A DNA stretch of 64,000 bases. Source: Microgenomates group bacterium GW2011_GWC1_46_15. GTDB lineage: Bacteria; Patescibacteria; Microgenomatia; UBA1400; UBA12028. The stretch spans positions 62,001-126,000 of the forward strand of contig LCLX01000002.1 in the NCBI GenBank assembly GCA_001002285.1, read 5' to 3'. Each line of letters starts with the position of its first letter. Within the stretch, counting starts at the first letter, position 1. Under the pieces are notes generated by a model. The model was not told the origin of the DNA. It saw only the letters and a list, made by a program, of their open reading frames with translations, and ran no database searches. Of the stretch, positions 34,476 to 42,927 are shown piece by piece. The position numbers and the translations under genes are program-made.

Positions 34476-35564
34476 TTACTCCCCCCGTAACGCCCGGGCT
34501 GCGTCGCGACCAATGACTACCACAATATCTGCACGATACTCCAGTGTTTGTTGTTCATTCAGTGTTGTAGAGCGATTGGAGACACCAAGTGTCCTTAACA
34601 AAAGATCCGTCGTTGATGATTTTTTTGGCGCAAACTGTTTTTGCGCATACATCAGTTTCGTTGTTTCTTGGACGTCATTCGCCGTGCTCACACTTGTTAC
34701 GTTAACGCCCATGTTCGCAAACGCGCGTGCGACTGCCGTCCCCAACCGTGGTTCTTGTGCCGCGTTCACCACCGCAACCGCGAGATTTTCTTTACGGAGT
34801 GTGCGATCAGAAAAAAGTTGAAAAATAATGGGATCAGCGTGAATAGCGTCGAGCGTGTACCGCTCTCCCGCGTGTTGAACCATGGACGATGAGATCATAT
34901 CCAGATCTGTAACTTCATCTTTGCGCAACGTTCCAAGAAACTTCCACATCGCGTACCGGTCGCCATACGCTATCGTGCTCCGCGCGCGGAAGAACAGTGT
35001 CTGAAAAAGAATGCCCCGAAGCGACTCCAGTGTCGTTTTTTGCTGATCTTTACTTGTCTTGGCCTCATTGCTCCCCATCGGCGCGCTGTTCACCCAAATG
35101 ACGTCACGGATATCAACGCCTATGTGCATCGCGAGCGACTGCGTTACAAGCGAGTACGGGAGTTTTTCCAGCTCCGCCAATCCAGTTAGCGACTCCGATT
35201 TATATTGGCCGTATCCATGCGTCGTTTCTACCATAAAGGTTGGCGGCAGGCGGAGCGTTGCCGCGGTTCTTCCTTCACCATTGATGGAAAGCAACGCGAG
35301 CGGATGCGACACCGACTTCGCGTCGCCAAATACAATCAACACGGTGTACTGTGATTTCTTGTTCCACGAACGTGTTCCGCCCACCATAAACGCGCTAATC
35401 ATGATGGAAATGATCATAAGACCAAGTGCCGCAAGAAATTTTGTTGATGAGGCAGTACGTGTGAGAGAACGCACGAGTGCTTTGTTAAATGGTGACGCGG
35501 GTGGATGAAATCGCCGCTTCGCAGGCGGTCGTGTGCGGCGGACAAAATCTACAAACGAGTTCAT
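34476..35564 (-). CDS. LytR/CpsA/Psr-like membrane protein with LytR_C domain
   Basis: A 362-aa protein: basic cytoplasmic N-terminus, one membrane segment (about residues 42-62), an LCP-like extracellular region (YTVLIVFGDAKSVSHPLALLSINGEGRTAATLRLPPT) and a C-terminal LytR_C domain (LAVAVVNAAQEPRLGTAVARAFANMG, ending DIVVVIGRDAA). LCP proteins attach polymers to peptidoglycan. The catalytic Arg/Asp pattern of active LCP enzymes is weak here, so enzyme activity is uncertain. A CATAAT box eight bases before the start suggests a leaderless message. Confidence 0.65.
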   Translation of the reverse strand: MNSFVDFVRRTRPPAKRRFHPPASPFNKALVRSLTRTASSTKFLAALGLMIISIMISAFMVGGTRSWNKKSQYTVLIVFGDAKSVSHPLALLSINGEGRTAATLRLPPTFMVETTHGYGQYKSESLTGLAELEKLPYSLVTQSLAMHIGVDIRDVIWVNSAPMGSNEAKTSKDQQKTTLESLRGILFQTLFFRARSTIAYGDRYAMWKFLGTLRKDEVTDLDMISSSMVQHAGERYTLDAIHADPIIFQLFSDRTLRKENLAVAVVNAAQEPRLGTAVARAFANMGVNVTSVSTANDVQETTKLMYAQKQFAPKKSSTTDLLLRTLGVSNRSTTLNEQQTLEYRADIVVVIGRDAARALRGE

Positions 35565-35601
35565 AGTAGATCATTATGACACAGATAAAAACGCGTCTAA
35601 T

Positions 35602-36786
35602 CTACTTGATTCTTCTCCGCAGTTCCTCGGTCAATCGGATCATAAACCGCACGTTGTGAATGCTCGCAAGCCGGTAGTACAACAACTCTTGTGTTTTATA
35701 CAAGTGATTGAGATATGCGCGGGAAAATCCTTGAACACACGTCCAGCAGTCGCACCCTTTTTGAATCGGCGACGGGTCGCGTGCCCACTGCGCGTTTCCA
35801 ATCTGCAGGCGGGCTTTTGGAAACGGCGAGACAATGGTCCATTCTTTTGGCGTTTTCCCTTTGAGGTCGCCGACATACAGCGCTCCGTTGCGGGCAAGGC
35901 GGGTTGGAGCAACGCAGTCAAACATGTCAAATCCCGCGCGGACCGCGTCAACAATATCCTGCGGATCACGGCCAAGCCCCATCGCATACCGTGGCTTGTT
36001 TGCCGGCAAAAGATCGCGGATCCAGTCCATCACTTCAACCGTTCCCTTCATGTTGTACCCTATTGTTTCCCCGCCAACCGCGATTCCGTCAAATTCTAGT
36101 TGAGTAATAAACTTCGCCGACTCTCTTCGTAAAGATTTATACATCGCTCCTTGTATAATGCAAAAAAGCGCCTGATATGTCCCCTGCGCGCTCGTGTGAT
36201 CATGTTTCTCCCAGTACTCTTTGCACTGTTTTGCCCACCGGTGCGTGCGGTCTAAAGCCTCGCGCGTGTACTGCATATTGGCATCGTCCGGCGTACATTC
36301 GTCAAACGCCATGATGATATCGGCGCCGATTTGCCGCTGAATCTCGATCGCCTTCTCCGGAGTGAACATGTGTTTTGTCCCGTCGAGATGGGAAGAAAAC
36401 TCTACCCCTTCATTGGTGATCTTGCTGAATACTTTAACCGGCTCACGTTCAAGAATCCCCCGCTTTGTTTTGCCCTCAATCTGCTTACCCAAACTGAACA
36501 CTTGAAAACCGCCGGAATCGGTCAAAACGGGTTTGTTCCAACCCATGAACTTTTGGATGCCGCCAAGTTTTGCAACCGTTTTTTCACCGGGACGGAGGTA
36601 AAGATGATATGTATTGGCGAGAATAACCTGCGCGCCTGCGCGTTCAAGATCGTTTGGCGAAAGCGCTTTTACGGTGGCCTGCGTGCCAACCGGCATAAAG
36701 ATTGGGGTTTGGATAACGCCATGCGGTGTATACATCTCCCCTGCTCTTGCTTGGTCTTTTTGAGTGTTGAGTGTGAATGAAAACAT
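35602..36786 (-). CDS. tgt: tRNA-guanine transglycosylase (Tgt)
   Basis: A 394-aa enzyme that swaps G34 for preQ1 in tRNAs with GUN anticodons. The catalytic residues appear in DSGGFQVFSL and in MAFDECTPDD; the second Asp nucleophile region is FDCVAPTRLARNG. The zinc site CDCWTCVQGFSRAYLNHL is intact. The start at 36786 is chosen because it lies six bases after a TACAAT -10 box; an upstream TTG start would translate through that box. queA is on the other strand nearby, so two steps of queuosine synthesis are here. Confidence 0.93.
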   Translation of the reverse strand: MFSFTLNTQKDQARAGEMYTPHGVIQTPIFMPVGTQATVKALSPNDLERAGAQVILANTYHLYLRPGEKTVAKLGGIQKFMGWNKPVLTDSGGFQVFSLGKQIEGKTKRGILEREPVKVFSKITNEGVEFSSHLDGTKHMFTPEKAIEIQRQIGADIIMAFDECTPDDANMQYTREALDRTHRWAKQCKEYWEKHDHTSAQGTYQALFCIIQGAMYKSLRRESAKFITQLEFDGIAVGGETIGYNMKGTVEVMDWIRDLLPANKPRYAMGLGRDPQDIVDAVRAGFDMFDCVAPTRLARNGALYVGDLKGKTPKEWTIVSPFPKARLQIGNAQWARDPSPIQKGCDCWTCVQGFSRAYLNHLYKTQELLYYRLASIHNVRFMIRLTEELRRRIK

Positions 36787-36792
36787 GGTGAT

Positions 36793-36802
36793 ATTGTACA
36801 AT
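36793..36802. promoter_or_regulatory. Shared palindromic -10 box for divergent genes
   Basis: The palindrome ATTGTACAAT reads TACAAT on both strands. It lies six bases from the tgt start on the minus strand and 17 bases from the small gene at 36820 on the plus strand. The two promoters would therefore compete for one site. Confidence 0.45.
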
Positions 36803-36819
36803 ACGGAAAAAGGAAGAAG

Positions 36820-37041
36820 ATGGGCAAACCCGATACATCACAACGATCTGGAGAGGGGCAAAGAGGAAAAGATCGGTTGAAAGAAAAACTCGAAGTGAAC
36901 ATTCCTATTTACGAACATACAAGTCCGTTAGGAAAACCATGTCTAGGTTTTATTGGTACTCGGTACAAAACTGAGTTCGGAAAAGAAATCATCGTATGCG
37001 ACGCATGTTCAAAAGAAGGCGTGATAAAAGAACTACTGTAA
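36820..37041 (+). CDS. Hypothetical small protein upstream of queA, 73 aa
   Basis: A charged N-terminus (KPDTSQRSGEGQRGKDRLKEKLEV) is followed by a compact part with two close Cys (CDACSKEG) and a third in GKPCLGF. It could be a small zinc-binding protein. A GGAAG ribosome-binding site precedes it, and its TAA overlaps the queA ATG (TAATG), so they form an operon. I know no homologue, and a role in queuosine supply is only a guess from position. Confidence 0.6.
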   Translation: MGKPDTSQRSGEGQRGKDRLKEKLEVNIPIYEHTSPLGKPCLGFIGTRYKTEFGKEIIVCDACSKEGVIKELL

Positions 37042-38114
37042 TGCTTACTCTCTCTGATTTTGATTACGTTTTACCCCAAGATCGCATTGCGCAAACACCG
37101 GCGCATCCGCGCGACCACAGCCGGTTGATGGTGGTAAACCGCAAACATGAAACCATCGACACGACCAACCATTTTTATGACCTCCCTTCTCTCCTCACCA
37201 AAAACGATGTGCTTGTGGTGAACAACTCTAAAACGTTGCCCATGCGGACGTATGGAACCCGGCAAAGCGGTGGCAAAACAGAAGTGCTTTTTGTGAAACG
37301 GCTCGAGCTTCATTCAGAAAAAGAGGTGTGGGAAGTCATGACGAGTCCGGGATTAAAACCTGGGCAGGAAGTGCACTTTCAAAACACGCAGATGCACATT
37401 GTATGCACCGAAGACCTCGGATATACACGCAAAGTTGACGTGGTTGATTACGAGGGCTCGGTCATTGAAGTGCTCCATAAAATTGGCGAGCTCCCCACTC
37501 CCCACTATATCCGCAAGCATTTAGACCATCCCGAAGAGTACCAAACGATCTACGCAAAGCCCGAAGGATCGTCCGCAACCCCTACCGCAGGTTTGCATTT
37601 CACTCAATCTATTTTTGATGAATTGAGTAAAAAAGGTATTCCGATTATTGAGCTCACACTGCACGTTGGGCTAGGAACTTTCCTCCCAGTCAAAACCGAA
37701 GATATCCAAAAGCATCACATGCACAGCGAGTGGTTTACATTGAGCAAAAAAAACGCCGAACAGCTCAATCAATATAAAGCGGAGGGGTGCCGGATCGTCG
37801 CGGTGGGGACAACAACGACACGGATTTTGGAAACTTGCGCCATTGTGCGACATGACAAAAAAGACGTCCTTACGCCACAAACTGGCGAAACATCGCTCTA
37901 TCTGTATCCGCCGTATACGTTCAAGTGTGTTGACGCGCTCATCACAAACTTTCATCTGCCAAAGTCAACACTCCTCATGTTGGTTTCAGCATTTAGCGAA
38001 CAGGGGAAGATATTTCATACGTTTAAGGAATCGTTAATCGGAAAAGCATACCAACAAGCGATTAAAGAAAACTTTAGATTCTTTTCGTTTGGAGACGCGA
38101 TGGTGATTGAGTAG
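37041..38114 (+). CDS. queA: S-adenosylmethionine:tRNA ribosyltransferase-isomerase QueA
   Basis: A 357-aa enzyme that adds an epoxycyclopentanediol from SAM to preQ1 in tRNA, the step after Tgt. Clear motifs are DYVLPQDRIAQTPAHPRDHSRL, VLVVNNSKTLPMR, the AKPEGSSATPTAGLHFT block, HVGLGTFLPVK and ITNFHLPKSTLLMLVSAF. Length and start are normal. It shares a TAATG junction with the preceding small gene. Epoxyqueuosine reductase and preQ1-synthesis genes are not in this window. Confidence 0.95.
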   Translation: MLTLSDFDYVLPQDRIAQTPAHPRDHSRLMVVNRKHETIDTTNHFYDLPSLLTKNDVLVVNNSKTLPMRTYGTRQSGGKTEVLFVKRLELHSEKEVWEVMTSPGLKPGQEVHFQNTQMHIVCTEDLGYTRKVDVVDYEGSVIEVLHKIGELPTPHYIRKHLDHPEEYQTIYAKPEGSSATPTAGLHFTQSIFDELSKKGIPIIELTLHVGLGTFLPVKTEDIQKHHMHSEWFTLSKKNAEQLNQYKAEGCRIVAVGTTTTRILETCAIVRHDKKDVLTPQTGETSLYLYPPYTFKCVDALITNFHLPKSTLLMLVSAFSEQGKIFHTFKESLIGKAYQQAIKENFRFFSFGDAMVIE

Positions 38115-38117
38115 TGG

Positions 38118-38834
38118 TTACTGCTCCACCCGCACGTCATGCAACCAAATCTTTGGCGGACGGGAAAGCATAAATACAATCACATCGGCGAGGTCAGCAG
38201 GATCGGTGAACTTCTCCAATTTCTCTGCCGAAAACTTCTCACCGGTTTTCATAAACATGTCGGTGCGCGTACCGCTTTGATACACACTCGCTACACGAAC
38301 ATGTGATCCATGTAGATCTGTTTTCAACACTTCGGTAAATCCAGCCATTCCCCATTTACTCGCAGAATATATCGTCTGCCCCTCTTGCGCCGTCACACCG
38401 GATTTTGAAATCACATTGATAATCGCCGCCTCTTTTTGTTTTTTAAGCGCCGGCAACAATAAGCGCGTGAGGTGAATCTGCGCGGTAAGATTGGTCTGAA
38501 TGACCTCGTCCACAACGCCTTCCTCTAGTTCTTCGAGTGGCATCTTTTTCTGCCAAATGCCCGCATTGTTAATCAAGACATCGACGCCTCCAAACTCGTG
38601 AAGAATCCGGCCAACAACTTCCTTTATCATAGAAAGGGACCGAAGATCACACACATATAACTTTGCCTTGGGCGATCCTGCCTCGTTGGCTTCTTTTTCA
38701 ACTGCCGTAAGCCGTTCGGTGTTCCTACCAAGAATTGCAACGTGTACGCCTTGGGTAGCAAGTTTCAGCACAATCTGTCTGCCGATTCCATCGCTTCCGC
38801 CGGTTACAACTGCAACTTTATGTTTGAGTGTCAT
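38118..38834 (-). CDS. Short-chain dehydrogenase/reductase
   Basis: A 238-aa Rossmann-fold oxidoreductase. It has the cofactor motif VVTGGSDGIGRQI, NNAGIW, the catalytic Ser in NVISKSGVT and the Y-x3-K in IYSASKWGMAGF. The substrate is not known. RNTERL after the second strand suggests NADPH preference. Its start overlaps the end of murD by 17 bp, so it is the last gene of the murL-murD-SDR operon. Confidence 0.88.
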   Translation of the reverse strand: MTLKHKVAVVTGGSDGIGRQIVLKLATQGVHVAILGRNTERLTAVEKEANEAGSPKAKLYVCDLRSLSMIKEVVGRILHEFGGVDVLINNAGIWQKKMPLEELEEGVVDEVIQTNLTAQIHLTRLLLPALKKQKEAAIINVISKSGVTAQEGQTIYSASKWGMAGFTEVLKTDLHGSHVRVASVYQSGTRTDMFMKTGEKFSAEKLEKFTDPADLADVIVFMLSRPPKIWLHDVRVEQ

Positions 38835-40077
38835 ATGCTGATGATATCACCCGCACCCACTTTTGGAATGTATTCCCCTTATCTTCAAAATCCTTCCACA
38901 GTGAATAGCTGGGGCTAGCGGTAGAAAGCAGGCACGACTTCCCTTTCGCGGTGTGCGTATACGCGAACTTGACTGCCTCTTCCATACTTTTTGTTTCCAG
39001 AATGTTGAGTTGGCGGCCGCAGTGGTGTTTGAGTGCTTCCGCTATGCGCGCGCCGGTATCGGGAAACAACACAACGTTGTGGATGCCCGCCCCGCAAACT
39101 TTTTCGGCCAGCTTGTCAAACTCTAGACCGCGGTCCGTTCCACCCAAAAAAATGGTATCTACATCGCCCAGCGTATCAATAGCGTACATGGTTGGTTCGG
39201 GAGCGGTTGCGATTGCGTCGTCATACCATTTGATCCCGCCAAACTCTCCGACAAACTGCATGCGGTGCGGAAGTGGTTCAAATGCAAGCACGGTGGTATG
39301 AATAACATCCATCGGTACATCAAATAACTGCGCAACAGTAACCGCTGCGCGGATATCCTCTTCGTTATGTTTCCCCCGCAACGCGCTGGAACCCCAATCA
39401 AACGAAACTTTTTTAACAAACGGAATGGCGTGGGCTTTTGTGCGAAGCGCTAAGTCTGCAATACGTTGATGTGCGCTGTTGTATACAAAACTGTCACCGG
39501 ACTGCGCGTGCGCCACAATGCGTGACTTTGCCGCGAAGTACTGCTCCAACCCGCCGTGGTAATCCAGATGCTCCGGGAATACATTCAAAAATACAGAGAT
39601 GTTCGGCGAGTACGCCAAATCTTCGAGTTGATAACTGGAAAGTTCCAACACAAAAATCATATCGTCTAACACGGGTTCCATAAGTTCTGTGAGCATGGGT
39701 TTGCCAATATTCCCCGCCAACTTTACGTGCTGGCCGGCAGCCTGCAAGATGCGGTAAATCAATGTTGTTGTTGTGCTTTTTCCCTTGCTTCCGGTAATCC
39801 CAATTGTTTTTGCACTCGCGGGAAGATTGGCAAAAAAGAGGTTTGTCGCGGTGGTGTATGGAATTGTAACCAAACGTTTGGGAATACCGGGGGTTTTGAT
39901 CGCCAAATCGTACTGTGCTTGGACTTCGAGATACTCGGGACCATCGGACTGGTCAGCCGTTCCAACAACCGCGTCAGGCACAAACTTTTTCAAAAAGGAG
40001 TGCGTGGCTTTGCCTTCTCTGCCATACCCAAGAATTAAAATCCGCTTGCCGTGGAGTTCTTCGATCTTCATACACAC
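38818..40077 (-). CDS. murD: UDP-N-acetylmuramoyl-L-alanine-glutamate ligase (MurD, possibly MurD2 type)
   Basis: A 419-aa Mur ligase. It has an N-terminal nucleotide-like domain (ILILGYGREGKATHSFL), the ATP loop (IGITGSKGKSTTTTLIY), ELSSYQLEDL, and the NVFPEHLDYHGGLEQYFAAK region with the carbamylated-Lys context. GGTDRGLEF and the LLSTASPSYSLWKDF end are MurD-like. It overlaps the MurL-type gene by 10 bp. In Xanthomonas, a MurD2 adds L-Glu and MurL then inverts it, so this ligase may use L-Glu rather than D-Glu. That is inference from context. Confidence 0.9.
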   Translation of the reverse strand: MCMKIEELHGKRILILGYGREGKATHSFLKKFVPDAVVGTADQSDGPEYLEVQAQYDLAIKTPGIPKRLVTIPYTTATNLFFANLPASAKTIGITGSKGKSTTTTLIYRILQAAGQHVKLAGNIGKPMLTELMEPVLDDMIFVLELSSYQLEDLAYSPNISVFLNVFPEHLDYHGGLEQYFAAKSRIVAHAQSGDSFVYNSAHQRIADLALRTKAHAIPFVKKVSFDWGSSALRGKHNEEDIRAAVTVAQLFDVPMDVIHTTVLAFEPLPHRMQFVGEFGGIKWYDDAIATAPEPTMYAIDTLGDVDTIFLGGTDRGLEFDKLAEKVCGAGIHNVVLFPDTGARIAEALKHHCGRQLNILETKSMEEAVKFAYTHTAKGKSCLLSTASPSYSLWKDFEDKGNTFQKWVRVISSAYDTQT

Positions 40078-41408
40078 TCCTTTGGAATATTCGGCGCGGG
40101 GTGTGAGGAAAAAAGTTCTTTTTCTAGTGGTGCGGGGTGAGAAAATTTCGGGGTCGCTTCATGTTCAAATAACGTCATCGCAGGCTCACCGGTAAACTCC
40201 TTGCGCATGCGGGCGCGCGAAAATGCCACCGCGGTTTCTTCCGGCGTTCCCACACACTCAAACGGCTTGACGTTGATCAGGCTAAGAAGTTCGCGGTACG
40301 TTGGTAGAAGTTTTGCATCAGCATACAGGTCTTTGCCAAATATCTGCACTACTTCGGTCTTGGGTAAAAACGCCGCCAACAGCGCAAACACAAACGCGCA
40401 CTTCGGACACTCGCCGCACCATAACTTCCCCTCAGGATTTTTACTTCCACGGTATGAAAAATTGCGGTTACAGCTCGAAAAATATGGAAAGTATACGCGG
40501 CCCGTTTCCACAAACCGCCGTGCAATCTCAATTTCATAGTATGGCCGGAGGAGTGAGAAGATTTTGAGGTCTTTCGCGATGTACTGCTCAACATATGCTT
40601 GCAGTAGATGTTCGAACTCCTCGGACTTACTCCACTGGTGGTTGATTGTCTCACCCAAGTACTCCACATTTCCGTAGCTTGCGCTTTTCTCGTTTGACAG
40701 CACAACCGCGTTGTAGCCAAACAACACTGCAGAAGTGAGATATATAAACGAGTGGATCGCGGTCATCGGAACGTGGCCGTCATATGCTTTGCCGGATTTG
40801 ATTACATCAAACAGTTTTGGATCGAGCGTGCGGTGCACTTCGTAGAACGGCGCGCCGATATGTTGAGTAAGATTTGTGTGCAACGGATGCGGGTTTGTTA
40901 CCCACACGTCAAATAGTATGTGGCGCGTTTTCAGCATCTCAGCAGAAACAAGTGAGTCTTTTCCCCCACCGAGCGGGAGCAGGGCCCGGGTTGGCAACTC
41001 ACGAGATTGCGCTGCAAACTCTTTTTTGTTTTCATGCGGAAACTGCACAAGCTCATGGTAGTCAATATGATTTTTGTAGAAAAACTCCCCAAGGCCTTTG
41101 GTATACACCGTGTTCCAAAAATCGGCCTGATGTTTTGTGAGTGTAAAGCCGTTGAGATGCATATCACGCGGACAGTACAGCTTCCAGTAGCTGATCCCCA
41201 ACATGAGGTGCAGAGATTGAAACGCAAGGTGAACAGCGGGATGAGAAGACGCGTTTACTGCCTCAAGTTGCCTTGGAAACTGGATCTGTTCCCGATATGT
41301 TTCGCTTGTCCCATCAGCAAACTCAACGATGTATGAAAATGTGTACGTCCGATCCTCTTCATTATGCTGAATATGATCAAACACAAACCTGGAGGAGACT
41401 CTTCTCAT
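40068..41408 (-). CDS. murL: MurL-like UDP-MurNAc-L-Ala-L-Glu epimerase
   Basis: A 446-aa protein with a PP-loop-like ATP motif, LLPLGGGKDSLVSAEML, about residue 150. A C-x2-C near residue 335 (GKLWCGECPKCAFVFAL) and SSCNRNFSYRGSKN follow. This combination, its size, and its overlap with murD match MurL, which converts the terminal L-Glu of the muramyl dipeptide to D-Glu using ATP. That would replace a glutamate racemase. The start at 41408 follows a TACAAT box by six bases. It is the first gene of the operon. The family call is from memory of motif and context. Confidence 0.75.
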   Translation of the reverse strand: MRRVSSRFVFDHIQHNEEDRTYTFSYIVEFADGTSETYREQIQFPRQLEAVNASSHPAVHLAFQSLHLMLGISYWKLYCPRDMHLNGFTLTKHQADFWNTVYTKGLGEFFYKNHIDYHELVQFPHENKKEFAAQSRELPTRALLPLGGGKDSLVSAEMLKTRHILFDVWVTNPHPLHTNLTQHIGAPFYEVHRTLDPKLFDVIKSGKAYDGHVPMTAIHSFIYLTSAVLFGYNAVVLSNEKSASYGNVEYLGETINHQWSKSEEFEHLLQAYVEQYIAKDLKIFSLLRPYYEIEIARRFVETGRVYFPYFSSCNRNFSYRGSKNPEGKLWCGECPKCAFVFALLAAFLPKTEVVQIFGKDLYADAKLLPTYRELLSLINVKPFECVGTPEETAVAFSRARMRKEFTGEPAMTLFEHEATPKFSHPAPLEKELFSSHPAPNIPKECV

Positions 41409-41454
41409 ACGGCTATTGTACACTTGAGAGGCGCTGGTGCACTACCTCGGAATT

Positions 41455-41712
41455 TTAGATTGCGCTCGGAGTTTCTGCAGTCATGTTGATAATTGTTATA
41501 CCAACCCGCTGAAAAGCACTTCTGATTTTTCCTTCAATATCTTCAGGTAATTCCATACTCTTCTCATAAACAGTTCCTGCCGTTGTTAACAAGACGTGAC
41601 CTTTTATTTCCATTATCATGGTTAATTCCGTTGCTATTGATATTTGAACAATGTCAGATTCAGACCATCCTTGTTCTGTATTTGTTTCTATATGAAATCG
41701 TTTTACACTCAT
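41455..41712 (-). CDS. Hypothetical protein, 85 aa
   Basis: A small protein with a strong AAGGAGG ribosome-binding site before its ATG, so it is probably real. It alternates short beta-like strands (DIVQISIATELTMIMEIKGHVLL) with one helix near the C-terminus (DIEGKIRSAFQRVG). No family is recognised. It lies alone between murL and rluD, both on the same strand. Confidence 0.6.
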   Translation of the reverse strand: MSVKRFHIETNTEQGWSESDIVQISIATELTMIMEIKGHVLLTTAGTVYEKSMELPEDIEGKIRSAFQRVGITIINMTAETPSAI

Positions 41713-41750
41713 CGTCCTCCTTTGTTTATTTCCGCCATTCTACCACTTCT

Positions 41751-42536
41751 CTACGTATTTTCCAGCTGTATCAACACTTTTTTGAGGTCTGGGGCTAGCT
41801 CGGCGGTATACTCCATCCGTTTCCCCGTCTGTGGGTGCATAAACACTAACCGCTCGGCGTGGAGAAACTGCCGCGGGCACCATTCCCAGTCTATCCGTGA
41901 CCGCTTGCGGCCCACATACTTGAGATCGCCAACCAGCGGGTGTTTGATGTGCGCCATGTGTACGCGGATTTGGTGGGTACGGCCAGTTTTTGGGTGTAAG
42001 CGTAGATACGTGAATCCCTGGTACGACTTGGCTTTTTTCTGTGGGACTGTCGCTGGCGGATGCGGAAAAAACTCCAGTACTTCATACGCCGTCTCACTCA
42101 TCTTGCCTTCAGGGTCAACAGTAAATCGTTCCCGGTCCCCCGTGCTGCGCCCCAGGGGTAGCCGCACGATTCCGCTCTGCGTGGAAAATTTTCCGTGCGC
42201 CAATGCGAGATATGTTTTCTCGGTCTCCCGCTCGCAGAACTGGCGCATCAACTCGGCTAAACTTAACGGGTCTTTTGCAAACACCATGACGCCGCTCGTG
42301 TCCTTATCTAGCCGGTGCACCATACCAGAACGGTTGGTATACAACTCCTGTAGTTCCGACGTCATTTCAGGTTTACACACGCCACCGCGAGCCCAACTTG
42401 CGTACCACGGCCGGGACTCCATCCAATCCTGCAGTGTTTCCCCGCGGACCGTTTCCGCGCGGTTTACCACAACCCTGTCGGGCTTATTAATGACAACAAT
42501 GGAATCATCTTCAAACAGTATTGGAATCTCGAGCAT
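41751..42536 (-). CDS. rluD: Pseudouridine synthase, RluA/RluD family
   Basis: A 261-aa RNA pseudouridine synthase. The catalytic motif GMVHRLDKDTSGVMVFAK, with its Asp, is clear. EKTYLALAHGKF and the LHPKTGRTHQIRVHMAHIKHPLVGD block are also typical. Without the upstream extension, the N-terminus MLEIPILFEDDSIVVINKP is the normal domain start, so an S4 domain is absent. The start follows a TACAAT box by six bases and overlaps the end of lspA by 26 bp. The RNA target cannot be told. Confidence 0.9.
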   Translation of the reverse strand: MLEIPILFEDDSIVVINKPDRVVVNRAETVRGETLQDWMESRPWYASWARGGVCKPEMTSELQELYTNRSGMVHRLDKDTSGVMVFAKDPLSLAELMRQFCERETEKTYLALAHGKFSTQSGIVRLPLGRSTGDRERFTVDPEGKMSETAYEVLEFFPHPPATVPQKKAKSYQGFTYLRLHPKTGRTHQIRVHMAHIKHPLVGDLKYVGRKRSRIDWEWCPRQFLHAERLVFMHPQTGKRMEYTAELAPDLKKVLIQLENT

Positions 42537-42927
42537 GCCACAATTGTACACTAATCCAGATAAGGGACAGTGTAATGCCCCAATCGGCAATATTATTATT
42601 GAGATGTAAAAATGGAATGGGAAGCCAATCGCGCACCCCGCCAAAGATGATACGGTCCACAAGGTTCGACGTGGCAGATCCAATCAGCACGCCCCACTCA
42701 ATGGGAAACTGTCGGCCGATACTGTGATACCCCGCAATCGCTAACACCAATAAAAATATGCTCAGCACAAAAATCAGCGGAAAACCGTTCAATAATCCAA
42801 ATGAAATACCGCGGTTTATTTCGACATAAACTCCCCTGCTCTGCACGAGAAATTTTGAACCCTGATCTACTCCAAGAAAAATGGCTGCGGTCACACTACA
42901 TAAAAAGAGATTACGATTTTTGGACAT
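42511..42927 (-). CDS. lspA: Lipoprotein signal peptidase
   Basis: A 138-aa protein with four membrane helices, the aspartic peptidase that cuts prolipoproteins. Conserved pieces are FLGVDQGSKFLV, EINRGISFGLLNG, GSATSNLVDRIIFGGVRDWLPI and NNNIADWGI, with the two catalytic Asp in the last two. The start at 42927 overlaps the preceding DksA-like gene by 17 bp, so they are coupled. lgt, the enzyme before it in the pathway, is two genes upstream. Confidence 0.92.
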   Translation of the reverse strand: MSKNRNLFLCSVTAAIFLGVDQGSKFLVQSRGVYVEINRGISFGLLNGFPLIFVLSIFLLVLAIAGYHSIGRQFPIEWGVLIGSATSNLVDRIIFGGVRDWLPIPFLHLNNNIADWGITLSLIWISVQLWHARDSNTV

